Positions 26,485-35,045 of a DNA stretch of 64,000 nt are shown here, in pieces (positions within the stretch are counted from its first letter, which is position 1; each line of letters opens with the position of its first letter). The DNA is from Castellaniella sp049671645. GTDB taxonomy: Bacteria > Pseudomonadota > Gammaproteobacteria > Burkholderiales > Burkholderiaceae_B. The position numbers were made by a program, and so were the translations under genes. The DNA is taken from contig NZ_JBATVG010000014.1 in NCBI RefSeq assembly GCF_049671645.1, positions 186,001 to 250,000 on the forward strand. The letters run 5' to 3'. The notes beneath the pieces are model-generated. The model was not told where the DNA came from and made no database searches. It saw nothing but the letters and a program-made list of their open reading frames with translations.

Positions 26485-26529
26485 AATGACAAGGCGGCCC
26501 GATTGGCCGTCCTTCACTCAGGAGCCCCG

Positions 26530-27078
26530 ATGAAAACCATAGGCGACAAGCTCGAGGCCTTCCGCGTCACCGGCGTCAAACCCGGATTCAATCAGCACGA
26601 GGAAAACGGCGTTTCAGCCTTCGAAGACATCACCGAATCATCCTTCCCCGGCAAATGGAAGGTGATCTACTTCTACCCCAAGGACTTCACCCAGGTCTGC
26701 CCCACCGAAATCATCGGCTTCAATGCCCTGGCCGATGCCTTCGAAGAACGCGACGCCGTGCTCATGGGCGGATCGACCGACAACGAATACGTCAAATTGG
26801 CCTGGCGGCGCGAAAACCCCGAACTCAGCAAGCTGAACCACTACCAGTTCGGCGACACCAACGGCGCCCTGATCGACCAGTTGGGCATCCGCGACAAATC
26901 CGAAGGCGTGGCCCTGCGTGCCACTTTGATCATCGACCCGGACAACCTCATCCAGCACATCTCGGTGAACAACTTCAAGGTCGGCCGCAACCCGGAAGAA
27001 ACCCTGCGCATCCTGGACGGATTGCTGACCGACGGCCTGTGCGCCTGCAATCGCGCCATCGGCGGCGGCACGCTATAG
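26530..27078 (+). CDS. AhpC-type peroxiredoxin
   Basis: Thiol peroxidase, 182 aa. The peroxidatic cysteine sits in FYPKDFTQVCPTEIIGF and a C-terminal pair CACN offers the resolving cysteine, as in the AhpC/AhpE-like 2-Cys group. AGGAG five bases before the ATG at 26530 decides the start; an earlier in-frame codon at 26503 has no ribosome site. The gene stands alone, 45 bases after envZ and convergent with ispF. The reductant is not obvious: no AhpF is nearby, and the AhpD-like gene is 13 kb away. Confidence 0.92.
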   Translation: MKTIGDKLEAFRVTGVKPGFNQHEENGVSAFEDITESSFPGKWKVIYFYPKDFTQVCPTEIIGFNALADAFEERDAVLMGGSTDNEYVKLAWRRENPELSKLNHYQFGDTNGALIDQLGIRDKSEGVALRATLIIDPDNLIQHISVNNFKVGRNPEETLRILDGLLTDGLCACNRAIGGGTL

Positions 27079-27156
27079 CACGACAAGGGCCCGCGGATGC
27101 GCCGACCGGCGCTGCGGCCCCTGGCGCCTGCGCCCGCGGTCAGCACCTGCGCCCGA

Positions 27157-27657
27157 TCAGGCGCCCGGGCAGGCCGCCAGCAGCACGGCGGCGCTGGCTG
27201 CGATGCCTTCGCCACGCCCCAGATAGCCCAGGCCCTCGTTGGTCTTGGCCTTGATGTTGACATCCGCCGCTTCGATCCCCAGGTCCAGGGCGATGCACGC
27301 GGCCATCGCCGCCGCGTGAGGGCCGATCTTCGGCGCCTGGGCATGCACGGTGGCATCCACGTTGACCACCTCCCACCCGGCTTCGCGGGCCATGCGGGCA
27401 GCCTCGCGCAGAAACAGGCGGCTGTCGGTCCCCGCCCAGCGCGGATCCCGATCGGAAAAATGGCGCCCGATATCCCCCAGGCCCGCCGCGCCCAGGACGG
27501 CGTCCGTAACGGCATGCAGCAGCACGTCGGCATCCGAATGACCGTCCAGGCCCCGGTCATGGGGAATCGTGACCCCGCCGATGATCAGGGGACGGCCGGG
27601 AACCAGCACATGCAGATCATGGCCCTGCCCCACACGAAAGGGAAAGCGTTGCGTCAT
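27157..27657 (-). CDS. ispF: 2-C-methyl-D-erythritol 2,4-cyclodiphosphate synthase IspF
   Basis: Fifth step of the MEP isoprenoid pathway: converts CDP-ME 2-phosphate to the cyclodiphosphate with loss of CMP. 166 aa. Metal ligands lie in VGQGHDLHVL (Asp, His) and GLDGHSDADVLLHAVTDA (His); the family segment GDIGRHFSDRDPRWAGTDS follows, and NIKAKTNEGLGYLGRGEGIA closes the active site. It lies downstream of ispD on the same strand with a 61-base gap. Confidence 0.96.
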   Translation of the reverse strand: MTQRFPFRVGQGHDLHVLVPGRPLIIGGVTIPHDRGLDGHSDADVLLHAVTDAVLGAAGLGDIGRHFSDRDPRWAGTDSRLFLREAARMAREAGWEVVNVDATVHAQAPKIGPHAAAMAACIALDLGIEAADVNIKAKTNEGLGYLGRGEGIAASAAVLLAACPGA

Positions 27658-27718
27658 TGTCGTCTCTGCTGATGATCAAGCCCCGATTTTAGCCGGGGCG
27701 CAGTCCGGCGACAGACCG

Positions 27719-28459
27719 TCAGGAGGCTTCCGGCTGCCCGCGCAGCCACGACTCGAACCACTCGAAATCTTCCGGCCAGGTGAGTTTGTCGTTCTGGCGG
27801 CTGCCGGGCACCAGCAAGGGCGGCCGTCCTCCCGACAATTCCACCGCCGAGGCTTCGTCCGTGACGCGTGGGTCGGCGGCGCAGGCGTCCAGCGCGGCGC
27901 CCAGGTCCCCCGCGCGAAACATCTGCGGGGTCTGCGCCAGCCACAGATGATCGCGCGGCAGCGTCCGCGCAATGGCGTCCAGCTGCGATCCTGCGTCATC
28001 CGCCCCGGGTCCCGACGCGGGAGCGGCCTGCTTGACCGTGTCGGCCACCGGCAGGGCCAACAGCCCGCCCCGCCCCTGCCGCAGGCAGGTATCGATCAGG
28101 CGCGCCAGGGCTTGCGCGGGCAAGCCCGGGCGCGCCGCATCATGCACCAGCACCCAGGCATCCGGCGCCAGGCCGGCATCCCGCAGCGCAGCGCCCACGG
28201 TCGCAGCCCGCGTGGGGCCGCCGCACGGGCGCCAGACCGTGCGCGGCAACCCCGCCAGGGCCTGCGCCACCCAAGGGTCTTCCGCCGCCACGGCGACCCG
28301 CACCTGGTCGATGCGCGGATCAGCCAACAGCGCGCGGACGGCGCGGCGCAACATAGGTTCGCCCTGCAAGGCGCGATACTGCTTGGGCGCGCCGCCGGCG
28401 AGGCCGGCCCGGGCGCCGATGCCGGCAGCCGGCACAATGGCAATCAGGGGGGGGTTCAT
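27719..28459 (-). CDS. ispD: 2-C-methyl-D-erythritol 4-phosphate cytidylyltransferase IspD
   Basis: Third step of the MEP pathway: joins CTP and MEP. 246 aa. The nucleotide-binding loop is PAAGIGARAGLAGGAPKQY, slightly longer than the usual GxGxRMGxxxPKQY. HDAARPGLP and VTDEASAVE are family motifs. The start at 28459 (MNPPLIAIVPAAG) is chosen because the upstream codons are not conserved. The usual mfd-ispD-ispF group is interrupted: mfd is about 8.6 kb away, beyond the kgu region. Confidence 0.94.
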   Translation of the reverse strand: MNPPLIAIVPAAGIGARAGLAGGAPKQYRALQGEPMLRRAVRALLADPRIDQVRVAVAAEDPWVAQALAGLPRTVWRPCGGPTRAATVGAALRDAGLAPDAWVLVHDAARPGLPAQALARLIDTCLRQGRGGLLALPVADTVKQAAPASGPGADDAGSQLDAIARTLPRDHLWLAQTPQMFRAGDLGAALDACAADPRVTDEASAVELSGGRPPLLVPGSRQNDKLTWPEDFEWFESWLRGQPEAS

Positions 28460-28576
28460 AGACGCGGATTTTAGCCGAGCGGACCCGGACCGCGCCAAAC
28501 GCCCGTCCCGCTTCCGATGGCCGACAAGTAGCCAAATAATAAAAACTACAGATTATTCCCTATTATTTTCTGATTA

Positions 28577-28591
28577 TGTAGAATGGCTACA
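28577..28591. promoter_or_regulatory. HexR-type operator upstream of eda
   Basis: TGTAGAATGGCTACA is a 15-bp palindrome of the form TGTAR-N5-YTACA, the same architecture as the HexR operator known from gammaproteobacteria (TGTAA-N5-TTACA). It lies about 50 bases before the eda start in an AT-rich island (28531-28582) and covers a -10-like TAGAAT (28579-28584). More half-sites (GTAG at 28528, CTACA at 28546) flank it. hexR itself is encoded at 36227. Confidence 0.7.
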
Positions 28592-28642
28592 TTCCTCCGG
28601 CCGCCTTGCTGCCGGTTCATCGACCCTGTCCCGCCGTCACGC

Positions 28643-29266
28643 ATGAACGCTCTGGAACTTCTCGCATATAGCCCGGTCATGCCGGTGATCGTCATTCAGG
28701 ATACGGAATCCGCCGTGGACCTGGCCCGCGCACTGGTGACCGGCGGCATCCGCTCCCTGGAAATCACGCTGCGCTCGCCCGCCGCGCTGGATGCCATCCG
28801 CGCCATCCGGGACCAGGTCCCCGACGCGCTGGTCGGCGTGGGCACGGTTCGCACACCCGGGCAACTGGATGCCGCCCTGCAGGCCGGAGCCTGCTTTGGC
28901 GTCAGCCCGGGCCTGACACCCGCCCTGGCCCGGGCTGCCCAGGCAGCCGGCATTCCCTTTCTACCCGGCGTCGCCACCGCCTCGGAAGCCATGCAGGCCG
29001 CCGACTGGGGCTTCACCGTCCAGAAACTGTTTCCCGCCGAAGCCGTCGGCGGCGCGGCGCTGCTGAAAGCCTGGCACGGCCCCCTGCCCGACCTGAGATT
29101 CTGCCCCACGGGCGGCATCCACGCCGGCAACGCCGCCGGCTATCTGGCCTTGCCCAATGTCGGGTGCGTCGGGGGTTCCTGGCTGACGCCGGCCCAGGCC
29201 GTGGCCGAGCGCGACTGGGACGCGATCACGCAACTGGCCCGGCAGGCCTGCGCGCTGGCGCGATAA
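28643..29266 (+). CDS. eda: 2-dehydro-3-deoxy-phosphogluconate (KDPG) aldolase
   Basis: Last step of the Entner-Doudoroff route: splits KDPG into pyruvate and glyceraldehyde 3-phosphate. 207 aa, class I aldolase TIM barrel. Catalytic Glu lies in RSLEITLRSP and the Schiff-base Lys in TVQKLFPAEAVGG; GVGTVRTPGQLDAALQAGAC and CPTGGIHAGNA are family blocks. The ATG at 28643 fits the family N terminus, though no strong ribosome site is visible. It is convergent with kguD four bases later, and its upstream box suggests control by HexR. Confidence 0.95.
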   Translation: MNALELLAYSPVMPVIVIQDTESAVDLARALVTGGIRSLEITLRSPAALDAIRAIRDQVPDALVGVGTVRTPGQLDAALQAGACFGVSPGLTPALARAAQAAGIPFLPGVATASEAMQAADWGFTVQKLFPAEAVGGAALLKAWHGPLPDLRFCPTGGIHAGNAAGYLALPNVGCVGGSWLTPAQAVAERDWDAITQLARQACALAR

Positions 29267-29269
29267 ACA

Positions 29270-30241
29270 CTACGCAGGCAGCGGATAGGCCGCCAGCGGC
29301 GCCTCGCCCCGCAGCACCCGCAAGAGATTGCTGACGGCCATGTCCGCCATGGCCAGGCGTGTCTCGTGCGTGGCCGACCCGATATGCGGCAAGGCCAGGA
29401 TGCCGGGGTGGCCGCGCAGAGGCGAATCCGTCGGCAAGGGTTCCACATCGAACACATCCAGCCCCGCCGCCCGCAAGCGGCCGCTGTCCAGGGCATCCAG
29501 CAGGGCGCGTTCCTGAACGATCGGCCCGCGCGCGCCATTGATCAGGATGGCGCCCGGTTTCATGCGCTCGAAGGCCTGGGGCCCGATCAGGCCTCGCGTC
29601 TGATCCGTCAGGGGCAGGACCAGCACGATGAAGTCGGCCGATGCCAGCACTTCGTCCAGGCCCGCCGCCCGGGCCTTGCCATCCGGCAGACCGCTATCGG
29701 CCGGATGGCGGCTATGGTAGAGCACCGGCATGTCGAACCCCAGCGCCGCCCGGCGCGCCAAGGCCCGTCCGATACGGCCGTAGCCGACGATGCCCAGCGT
29801 CTTGCCATGCACGTCCCAGCCGTACTGATCGGCGCCGACACTGCGCTGCCAGCGGCCCTCGCGGACCATGGCCGCCATCTCGCAGACCCGGCGGCTGGTT
29901 GCCAGCATCATGGTGAACAACAGATCGGCCACCGACTCCGTCAGGACGCCGGGGGTGTGACACAGGACGATGCCCCGGTCCCGCAGCGCCGCCAGCGGGT
30001 AGGCATCCACGCCCACGGAGATGCTGGACACCACCCGCAGCCGGGGCGCCCGGTCCAGCATGGCCGCATCCAGGCGGACACTGGACCCGATCATGCCGTC
30101 GACCTGCGGCAGGGCCTCGAAAAACGCATCCCGCTGGTCCTCGCGCCGGGGATCGGCCTGGATGACGTCGTGTTCCCGCAGAATCCTGTCCAACTGAGGC
30201 CGGGGCAGGTCGCGATAGACGAGGACGGATTGGCGGCTCAT
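29270..30241 (-). CDS. kguD: 2-ketogluconate-6-phosphate reductase KguD-like (D-2-hydroxyacid dehydrogenase)
   Basis: NAD(P)H-dependent reductase, 323 aa, of the D-isomer-specific 2-hydroxyacid dehydrogenase family. The Rossmann motif is LGIVGYGRIGRALARRAALG; the catalytic residues are Arg in INGARGPIVQE, Glu in DVFDVEPLP and His in LPHIGSATHET. GVDAYPLAALRDRGIVLCHT followed by PGVLTE matches the 2-ketogluconate/glyoxylate reductase (GhrB) group. It overlaps kguK by four bases (ATGA). From context it should reduce 2-keto-6-phosphogluconate to 6-phosphogluconate; reduction of free 2-ketogluconate is the alternative. Confidence 0.82.
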   Translation of the reverse strand: MSRQSVLVYRDLPRPQLDRILREHDVIQADPRREDQRDAFFEALPQVDGMIGSSVRLDAAMLDRAPRLRVVSSISVGVDAYPLAALRDRGIVLCHTPGVLTESVADLLFTMMLATSRRVCEMAAMVREGRWQRSVGADQYGWDVHGKTLGIVGYGRIGRALARRAALGFDMPVLYHSRHPADSGLPDGKARAAGLDEVLASADFIVLVLPLTDQTRGLIGPQAFERMKPGAILINGARGPIVQERALLDALDSGRLRAAGLDVFDVEPLPTDSPLRGHPGILALPHIGSATHETRLAMADMAVSNLLRVLRGEAPLAAYPLPA

Positions 30242-31182
30242 AGCCCCGCCTGCCGCAGGGCCGCCCGGGTCGGCAGGCCCTCGGTATCGCCTCGGACCTG
30301 CACGGCGCGGGCGCCGATCCAGGCTCCCCGGACCACCGCGCTGCGGAGATCCGCGCCTTCCAGCAGCGCGCTGATCACCCCGACGGCAAAGCCGTCGCCG
30401 GCTCCCACCGTATCGACCACCTGCTCGACGGGGCAGGCCGGCACGTAACCCTGTTGCTCCCCATCGTCGTAATACGCGCCCTCGGGACCCAGCTTGATCA
30501 CGACCAGCCGCGCGCCCAGATCCCGGTAAAACCGCGCGATCGCCTCGGGCTGTCGCTCCCCCGTCAGCAGACGTCCTTCCTCCAGGCCGGGCAGGACCCA
30601 GTCGGCCAGGGCGGCCAGCTGATGGATCCCGGCGCGCATCGCGTCCTCCGATGCCCACAGCGTGGGCCGCAAATTCGTATCGAAAGACACGGTCCTGCCG
30701 GCCTCGCGCATCAGCCGCATGGTCCGCAGCGACACCTGAAAACTATCGGCGGACACGGCGGCGAATACGCCGGTGGCATGCAGGTGGCGCGCGCTCAGCA
30801 GCCAATCCCGGTCCACATCGGCCGGCGCCATGCGGCTGGCGGCGGAGCCGGCCCGATGATATTCAACCAGCGGATCGCTGCCGTCCTCGACCCGGCCCTT
30901 GAACAACATTCCAGTCCGTTCGCCGGCGACCAGCTCCACGCGGGAACAGTCCACGCCCTCGTCCCGGATGCTGGCGAGCAGATACCGCCCCATCGAGTCC
31001 TGCCCCAGGCGGCTGCCCCAGGCCACGTTCAAACCCAGCCGGGCCAGACCGATGGCCACATTGGTCTCCGCGCCCGCCGTCCGCTTGTGGAACACATCCA
31101 CCTGTTCCAGCGGCCCGGGCGCGCCCGCCACCAGCATCATCATCGCCTCACCGAGGGTGACGACATCCAAGGCATCATTCAT
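30238..31182 (-). CDS. kguK: 2-ketogluconate kinase KguK-like (PfkB family)
   Basis: Sugar kinase, 314 aa, PfkB/ribokinase fold. Motifs are TLGEAMMMLV, FHKRTAGAETNVAIGLARLG, YHRAGSAASRM, LSARHLHATG and the PfkB signature DTVGAGDGFAVGVISALLEG with the catalytic Asp. These blocks agree with Pseudomonas KguK; 2-keto-3-deoxygluconate kinase (KdgK) is the nearest alternative. The start at 31182 overlaps kguE by eight bases. Its position between kguE and kguD supports phosphorylation of 2-ketogluconate at C6. Confidence 0.85.
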   Translation of the reverse strand: MNDALDVVTLGEAMMMLVAGAPGPLEQVDVFHKRTAGAETNVAIGLARLGLNVAWGSRLGQDSMGRYLLASIRDEGVDCSRVELVAGERTGMLFKGRVEDGSDPLVEYHRAGSAASRMAPADVDRDWLLSARHLHATGVFAAVSADSFQVSLRTMRLMREAGRTVSFDTNLRPTLWASEDAMRAGIHQLAALADWVLPGLEEGRLLTGERQPEAIARFYRDLGARLVVIKLGPEGAYYDDGEQQGYVPACPVEQVVDTVGAGDGFAVGVISALLEGADLRSAVVRGAWIGARAVQVRGDTEGLPTRAALRQAGL

Positions 31183-31963
31183 CAGACATTTGCTCCAATC
31201 GACGCAGCGCATTCAAGGCCTGCCGGGTCACGTGTTCTAGATCGGCGCCCGTCAGGGGATATTCAATGGCCCGGAAGGCGGCCGCGGGCAGCGCCCGCAG
31301 GACGGCGCGCCACGGGGCCGCGGACGTCTGCAGGGGCACGGCGACCCAGCGATCGGGGCGCCGCAACACCCCCTTGCAATGGACGTAGCGCACCCGGGCG
31401 GCAAAGACGCGCGCCGCCTCCAGCGGGCATTCCCCCACCCAGTGCCAATTCCCGACATCAAACGTCATCCCCAGCGACACGCCGGCCGCATCGGCGGCGC
31501 GAAAAAAGGACGACAGGGCCGGCACGCTGCCCGCCGCTTCCGTCTGGTCGTTTTCCACCAGCAACGTCACGGGGCTGACGGCAAGCGCGTCGCGCAAGAC
31601 ATCCATGCCCGCCGCATCGCCGGGCCGACGCCCGCCGATGGACATCTTCAGGACCTTCGCGCCCAACCGCCGGGCACGCTCCAGGCCTTCCCGGACGGCA
31701 TCGCCGTCGAACCGGCCGTCCGCATCCCACATGCCTTGCGCGCTGGAATAGACGCAGGCCATCCCGGATTCAGCGACCAGATCCGCCAAGCCGTCGAGTT
31801 CGGCGGCCCCGCCGCGCAACAGCTCGCTGCGGACCTCGATGCCGTCCGCGCCCGCCGCCCGCGCCAGACGCGCGAACCCGGCCTGGCCATGGCGGCGAAC
31901 CTCGTCGGCGCCATAGGCCGTCAGGGATACGAGCACGCTCCCCGCGGAAATCATCCCTGTCAT
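31175..31963 (-). CDS. kguE: KguE-like sugar-phosphate isomerase/epimerase family protein
   Basis: TIM-barrel protein of the AP-endonuclease-2/xylose-isomerase-like superfamily, 262 aa. Probable metal ligands are Glu in LLVENDQTEAAG, Asp in TFDVGNWHWVGE, His in RYVHCKGVLRRP and Glu in FRAIEYPLTG. Its place beside kguK and kguD matches KguE of the Pseudomonas 2-ketogluconate operon, whose biochemical step is not well defined. It starts 11 bases after the ABC ATPase gene and overlaps kguK, so all belong to one transcript. Confidence 0.8.
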   Translation of the reverse strand: MTGMISAGSVLVSLTAYGADEVRRHGQAGFARLARAAGADGIEVRSELLRGGAAELDGLADLVAESGMACVYSSAQGMWDADGRFDGDAVREGLERARRLGAKVLKMSIGGRRPGDAAGMDVLRDALAVSPVTLLVENDQTEAAGSVPALSSFFRAADAAGVSLGMTFDVGNWHWVGECPLEAARVFAARVRYVHCKGVLRRPDRWVAVPLQTSAAPWRAVLRALPAAAFRAIEYPLTGADLEHVTRQALNALRRLEQMSDE

Positions 31964-31974
31964 ACCCGCATCCT

Positions 31975-32739
31975 TCAGTGATTCAGAATCTGACCCAGGA
32001 AGCTGCGAGTCTTCTCGTGCCGGGGCTGGCTGAAGAATTGTTCCGGCGGCGCCTGTTCGATGATCACGCCGTCGGCCATGAAGATCACGCGGTCGGCCAC
32101 GCTGCGCGCGAAGCCCATTTCATGAGTGACACACAGCATGGTCATGCCGTCGCCCGCCAGACCGATCATGGTATCCAGGACTTCCTTGACCATTTCCGGA
32201 TCCAGCGCCGACGTCGGCTCGTCGAACAGCATCACTTTCGGCGTCATGCACAGCGCCCGGGCGATCGCCACCCGCTGCTGCTGCCCGCCGGACAGCTGGC
32301 TGGGGTATTTATGCGCCTGCTCGGCAATGCGCACCCGCGACAGATATTCCATGGCCAGGGCCTCGGCCTGATCGGCCTTGAGCCCGCGCGAGCGCATCGG
32401 CGCCAGCATGCAATTGCGCAATACCGTCATGTGCGGGAACAGATTGAACTGCTGGAACACCATGCCGACCTCTTGCCGGACGGCCTCCACCCCGCGCCCA
32501 TCCGGGCTGAGGGTGGTGCCATTGACCACGATCCGCCCGTCCCGGATGGTTTCCAGGCCGTTGATGCAGCGGATGAGCGTCGATTTCCCCGAGCCCGAAG
32601 GCCCGCAGATCACGATGCGCTCTCCCGCCGCCACAGTCAGATCGATATCCGCCAGCGCGTGGAACTGGCCATACCATTTGTTGAGCTTCTCGATCTGGAT
32701 GATCGGGCCTGCAGCTTCGGGATGCGGGGTCGTCGTCAT
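31975..32739 (-). CDS. Polar-amino-acid-type ABC transporter ATP-binding protein
   Basis: GlnQ/HisP-type ATPase, 254 aa. Walker A is GPSGSGKST, the Q loop VGMVFQQFNLFPHMTVLRNC, the signature LSGGQQQRVAIARAL, Walker B VMLFDEPTSALDPEMV, and the switch His lies in CVTHEMGFARSVADRVIFM. Start at 32739 (MTTTPHPEAAG). It lies 26 bases after the binding-protein gene and 11 bases before kguE, so it belongs to the kgu transcript. Confidence 0.93.
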   Translation of the reverse strand: MTTTPHPEAAGPIIQIEKLNKWYGQFHALADIDLTVAAGERIVICGPSGSGKSTLIRCINGLETIRDGRIVVNGTTLSPDGRGVEAVRQEVGMVFQQFNLFPHMTVLRNCMLAPMRSRGLKADQAEALAMEYLSRVRIAEQAHKYPSQLSGGQQQRVAIARALCMTPKVMLFDEPTSALDPEMVKEVLDTMIGLAGDGMTMLCVTHEMGFARSVADRVIFMADGVIIEQAPPEQFFSQPRHEKTRSFLGQILNH

Positions 32740-32765
32740 GGCAAGGCTTCGGTTTTCAATCGGGA

Positions 32766-33569
32766 TTACTTCAGTGCCGGCAGCGGGGTGCCCAGCCATT
32801 TCTGGTAGAACTGGCTGAATTGGCCATTCTGGATGTTGCGGCTGATCACGTCATTGACGGCCTTCAGGGTTTCAGGCTGGCCCGGACGGATCGCCACGGC
32901 CATTTCCTGCTGCAGCAGCACGAACTTGTTGTCGAAACGATTCGGCGCCCGCTTGGCGATCCCGGCCGCCACCGTGGTGGAACACCCGATGGCATCCACC
33001 TGCCCCGACAGCAAGGCCTGCATGGCCGACGCATCGTCATCGAAACGACGGATCTCCGCATCCTTGGGGGCGATCTTGGTCACAGCGATATCCTGGGTGC
33101 TGGCGCGCGCCACGCCGATCCGCTTGCCCGACAAGCCTTCGGGGCCCGACACCTTCAGGTCCTTGCCGCCGAACACCACGATCTGGGCAGCGGAATACGG
33201 CTGCGAGAACTGCACCTGTTTGGCGCGTTCGGGGGTGATGGCCAACGAGGCCACCAGCATGTCGACCTTGTCGGTCAGCAGATACGGGATGCGATTGGGT
33301 CCGGTGACGGGCACGATCTTGACCTTGACGCCCAGATCCTTGGCCAGGGTCTTGGCGACGTCGGCATCATAGCCATCCGGTTGATTGTCGCTGTTCATGA
33401 TGCCGTAGGGCGGAAAGTCGACCAGCATGCCGACCGTCAGCTCGCCTTTTTGCTTGACCTGATCGATGGTTTCGGCCGATGCCGTCGGCGCCAGGCCGAC
33501 CACCAGGCTCGTGCAGGCGGCCAGCAGGGTGGTCCCCAGGATGCCGCGCAAGGTATGACGCTTGAACAT
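32766..33569 (-). CDS. Periplasmic substrate-binding protein, SBP_bac_3 family
   Basis: Secreted binding protein, 267 aa, with a signal peptide ending at APTASA before ETIDQVKQKGELTVGML. The family hallmarks VGMLVDFPPYGIMNSDNQPD followed by GYDADVAKTLA are present. The family is usually specific for polar amino acids, but the operon context (kguE, kguK, kguD and a PtxS-like repressor) suggests a sugar acid such as 2-ketogluconate. The ligand pocket was not analysed. GGAG lies a few bases before the ATG. Confidence 0.92.
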   Translation of the reverse strand: MFKRHTLRGILGTTLLAACTSLVVGLAPTASAETIDQVKQKGELTVGMLVDFPPYGIMNSDNQPDGYDADVAKTLAKDLGVKVKIVPVTGPNRIPYLLTDKVDMLVASLAITPERAKQVQFSQPYSAAQIVVFGGKDLKVSGPEGLSGKRIGVARASTQDIAVTKIAPKDAEIRRFDDDASAMQALLSGQVDAIGCSTTVAAGIAKRAPNRFDNKFVLLQQEMAVAIRPGQPETLKAVNDVISRNIQNGQFSQFYQKWLGTPLPALK

Positions 33570-33633
33570 AGGATGTCTCCGTGAAGTTGGCCTGAGCCAG
33601 GATGGGGCGCGGCGCGCCCCGACAGTGAAAGTG

Positions 33634-34290
33634 CTATTCCCGCGCCAGGGAAATCGCCAGGCGCTTTTCCATCCGCCCCGCCAACAGCGACAGCGGCCAG
33701 CACAACAGGAAATACAGGACCGCCACGACCGAGAACACCATCATGGGTTCGAACGTCGCGTTGTTGACGATCTGCCCCGCCCGGGTCAATTCGGTGAAAC
33801 CGATGATGGCCGCGAGCGACGTCCCCTTGATGACCTGCACAAGGTAACCCACGGTCGGCGGGACGGCGATCTTCAGGGCCTGCGGCAGGATCACGTCGCG
33901 CAGCAGATAGCGGTATTTCAGGCCCAGCGCGGCGGCGGCTTCCCACTGCCCCCGGGGGACGGATTCGATGCAGCCGCGCCAGATCTCGCCCAGGAAGGCG
34001 CCGGCATTCAGCGCCAGGGCCACGGCGGCGGCCGTCCAGGGGTCCACGTCGAACCCGATCACCGGGGCGCCGAAGAACACCAGGAACAGCTGCAGCAACA
34101 ACGGCGTGCCCCGGAAAATCTGGATGAAGCCCATGGACAGCGCACGGGCCGTCCGGTTGGTTCCGGTGCGCGCCAGCGCCACCGCCAGCCCGACCAGCCC
34201 GCCGCCGGCGAATGCCGTCAGCGACAGCAGCACCGTCCATTGGGCGGCATAGACGATGTACCAGAAGTCAGACAGCCCGAATGTTCTCAT
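33634..34290 (-). CDS. Polar-amino-acid-type ABC transporter permease (second)
   Basis: HisM/GlnP-type permease, 218 aa, about five helices. The coupling loop reads IESVPRGQWEAAAALGLKYR, then VILPQALKIAVPPTVGYLVQ, the classic EAA motif. The ATG overlaps the first permease's stop (ATGA), implying equal synthesis of a heterodimer. A 64-base gap follows before the binding-protein gene. Confidence 0.92.
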   Translation of the reverse strand: MRTFGLSDFWYIVYAAQWTVLLSLTAFAGGGLVGLAVALARTGTNRTARALSMGFIQIFRGTPLLLQLFLVFFGAPVIGFDVDPWTAAAVALALNAGAFLGEIWRGCIESVPRGQWEAAAALGLKYRYLLRDVILPQALKIAVPPTVGYLVQVIKGTSLAAIIGFTELTRAGQIVNNATFEPMMVFSVVAVLYFLLCWPLSLLAGRMEKRLAISLARE

Positions 34291-34961
34291 GATCGACCGT
34301 CCGGATAATGCAGGTACCGCTGATGGATTCTGTGAAACACATAAGAGAAGAACAAGGTCAGCAGCAGGTAGATCACCGTGATCACGATGTAGATCTCGAA
34401 GCTGCGGAAGGTTTCGGACTGCAGCGTCGCCGCCACCGAGGTCAGGTCATCGGCCGAAATCACCGACACCACGCTGGAGGCCAGCATCAGCAGGATGAAC
34501 TGGCTGGTCAGCGCCGGATAGATGGCGCGCAGGGCGGGCTTGAGGATGACGAAGCGGAAGATCTCGACGCGCGACAGATTCAGGGCAAGACCGGCTTCGA
34601 TCTGGCCCCTGGGAATGGCTTCGATGCCGGCGCGGACGATTTCCGTGGCATAGGCCCCCAGATTGACGGTCATGGCCACCAGCGCCGCCATGTAGGGCGA
34701 CCAGCGCACGCCGATGGCCGGCAGCGCGAAAAAGAAAAAGAACAGCTGCACCAGGAACGGTGTATTGCGGATCAATTCGATGTACACCTGGATCAGGGCG
34801 CGGACCGGCGCCGGGCCGGCCGTCTTTCCCCAGGCGCACAGGACCGCCACCACGCCGCCGAACAGCATGGCCAACGCGGACAGCTGGATCGTCATCCAGG
34901 TGCCGTGGAGCAGCAAAGGCCAGGCCTCGAACACGGGGCCGAACTGAAAGGTGTAATTCAT
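34287..34961 (-). CDS. Polar-amino-acid-type ABC transporter permease (first)
   Basis: HisQ/GlnP-type permease, 224 aa, first structural gene of the kgu transcript. It carries LIRNTPFLVQLFFFFFALPA and the coupling loop IEAIPRGQIEAGLALNLSRV. The ATG at 34961 (MNYTFQFGPVF) is preferred over an upstream TTG at 34979. It lies downstream of the ptxS-like gene on the same strand, with the PtxS-type palindrome 32 bases before the start. Confidence 0.92.
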   Translation of the reverse strand: MNYTFQFGPVFEAWPLLLHGTWMTIQLSALAMLFGGVVAVLCAWGKTAGPAPVRALIQVYIELIRNTPFLVQLFFFFFALPAIGVRWSPYMAALVAMTVNLGAYATEIVRAGIEAIPRGQIEAGLALNLSRVEIFRFVILKPALRAIYPALTSQFILLMLASSVVSVISADDLTSVAATLQSETFRSFEIYIVITVIYLLLTLFFSYVFHRIHQRYLHYPDGRS

Positions 34962-34992
34962 GAGGTGCCGGGAAAACAATATCCGGACGCTA

Positions 34993-35008
34993 TTGAAACC
35001 GGTTTCAA
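34993..35008. promoter_or_regulatory. PtxS/LacI-type operator upstream of the transporter-kgu operon
   Basis: TTGAAACCGGTTTCAA is a perfect 16-bp palindrome. Its core TGAAACCGGTTTCA is the 14-bp operator reported for Pseudomonas PtxS, and it also fits the general LacI/CcpA-type pattern TGWAANCGNTNWCA. On the minus strand a possible promoter surrounds it: TTGCCT (35022-35017), 17 bases, TTCAAT (34999-34994), or a TAGTAT -10 just upstream. Binding would block initiation. Confidence 0.85.
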
Positions 35009-35045
35009 CATACTAGGCAAGCCCTACATCGAGGAAAATCAGGAA

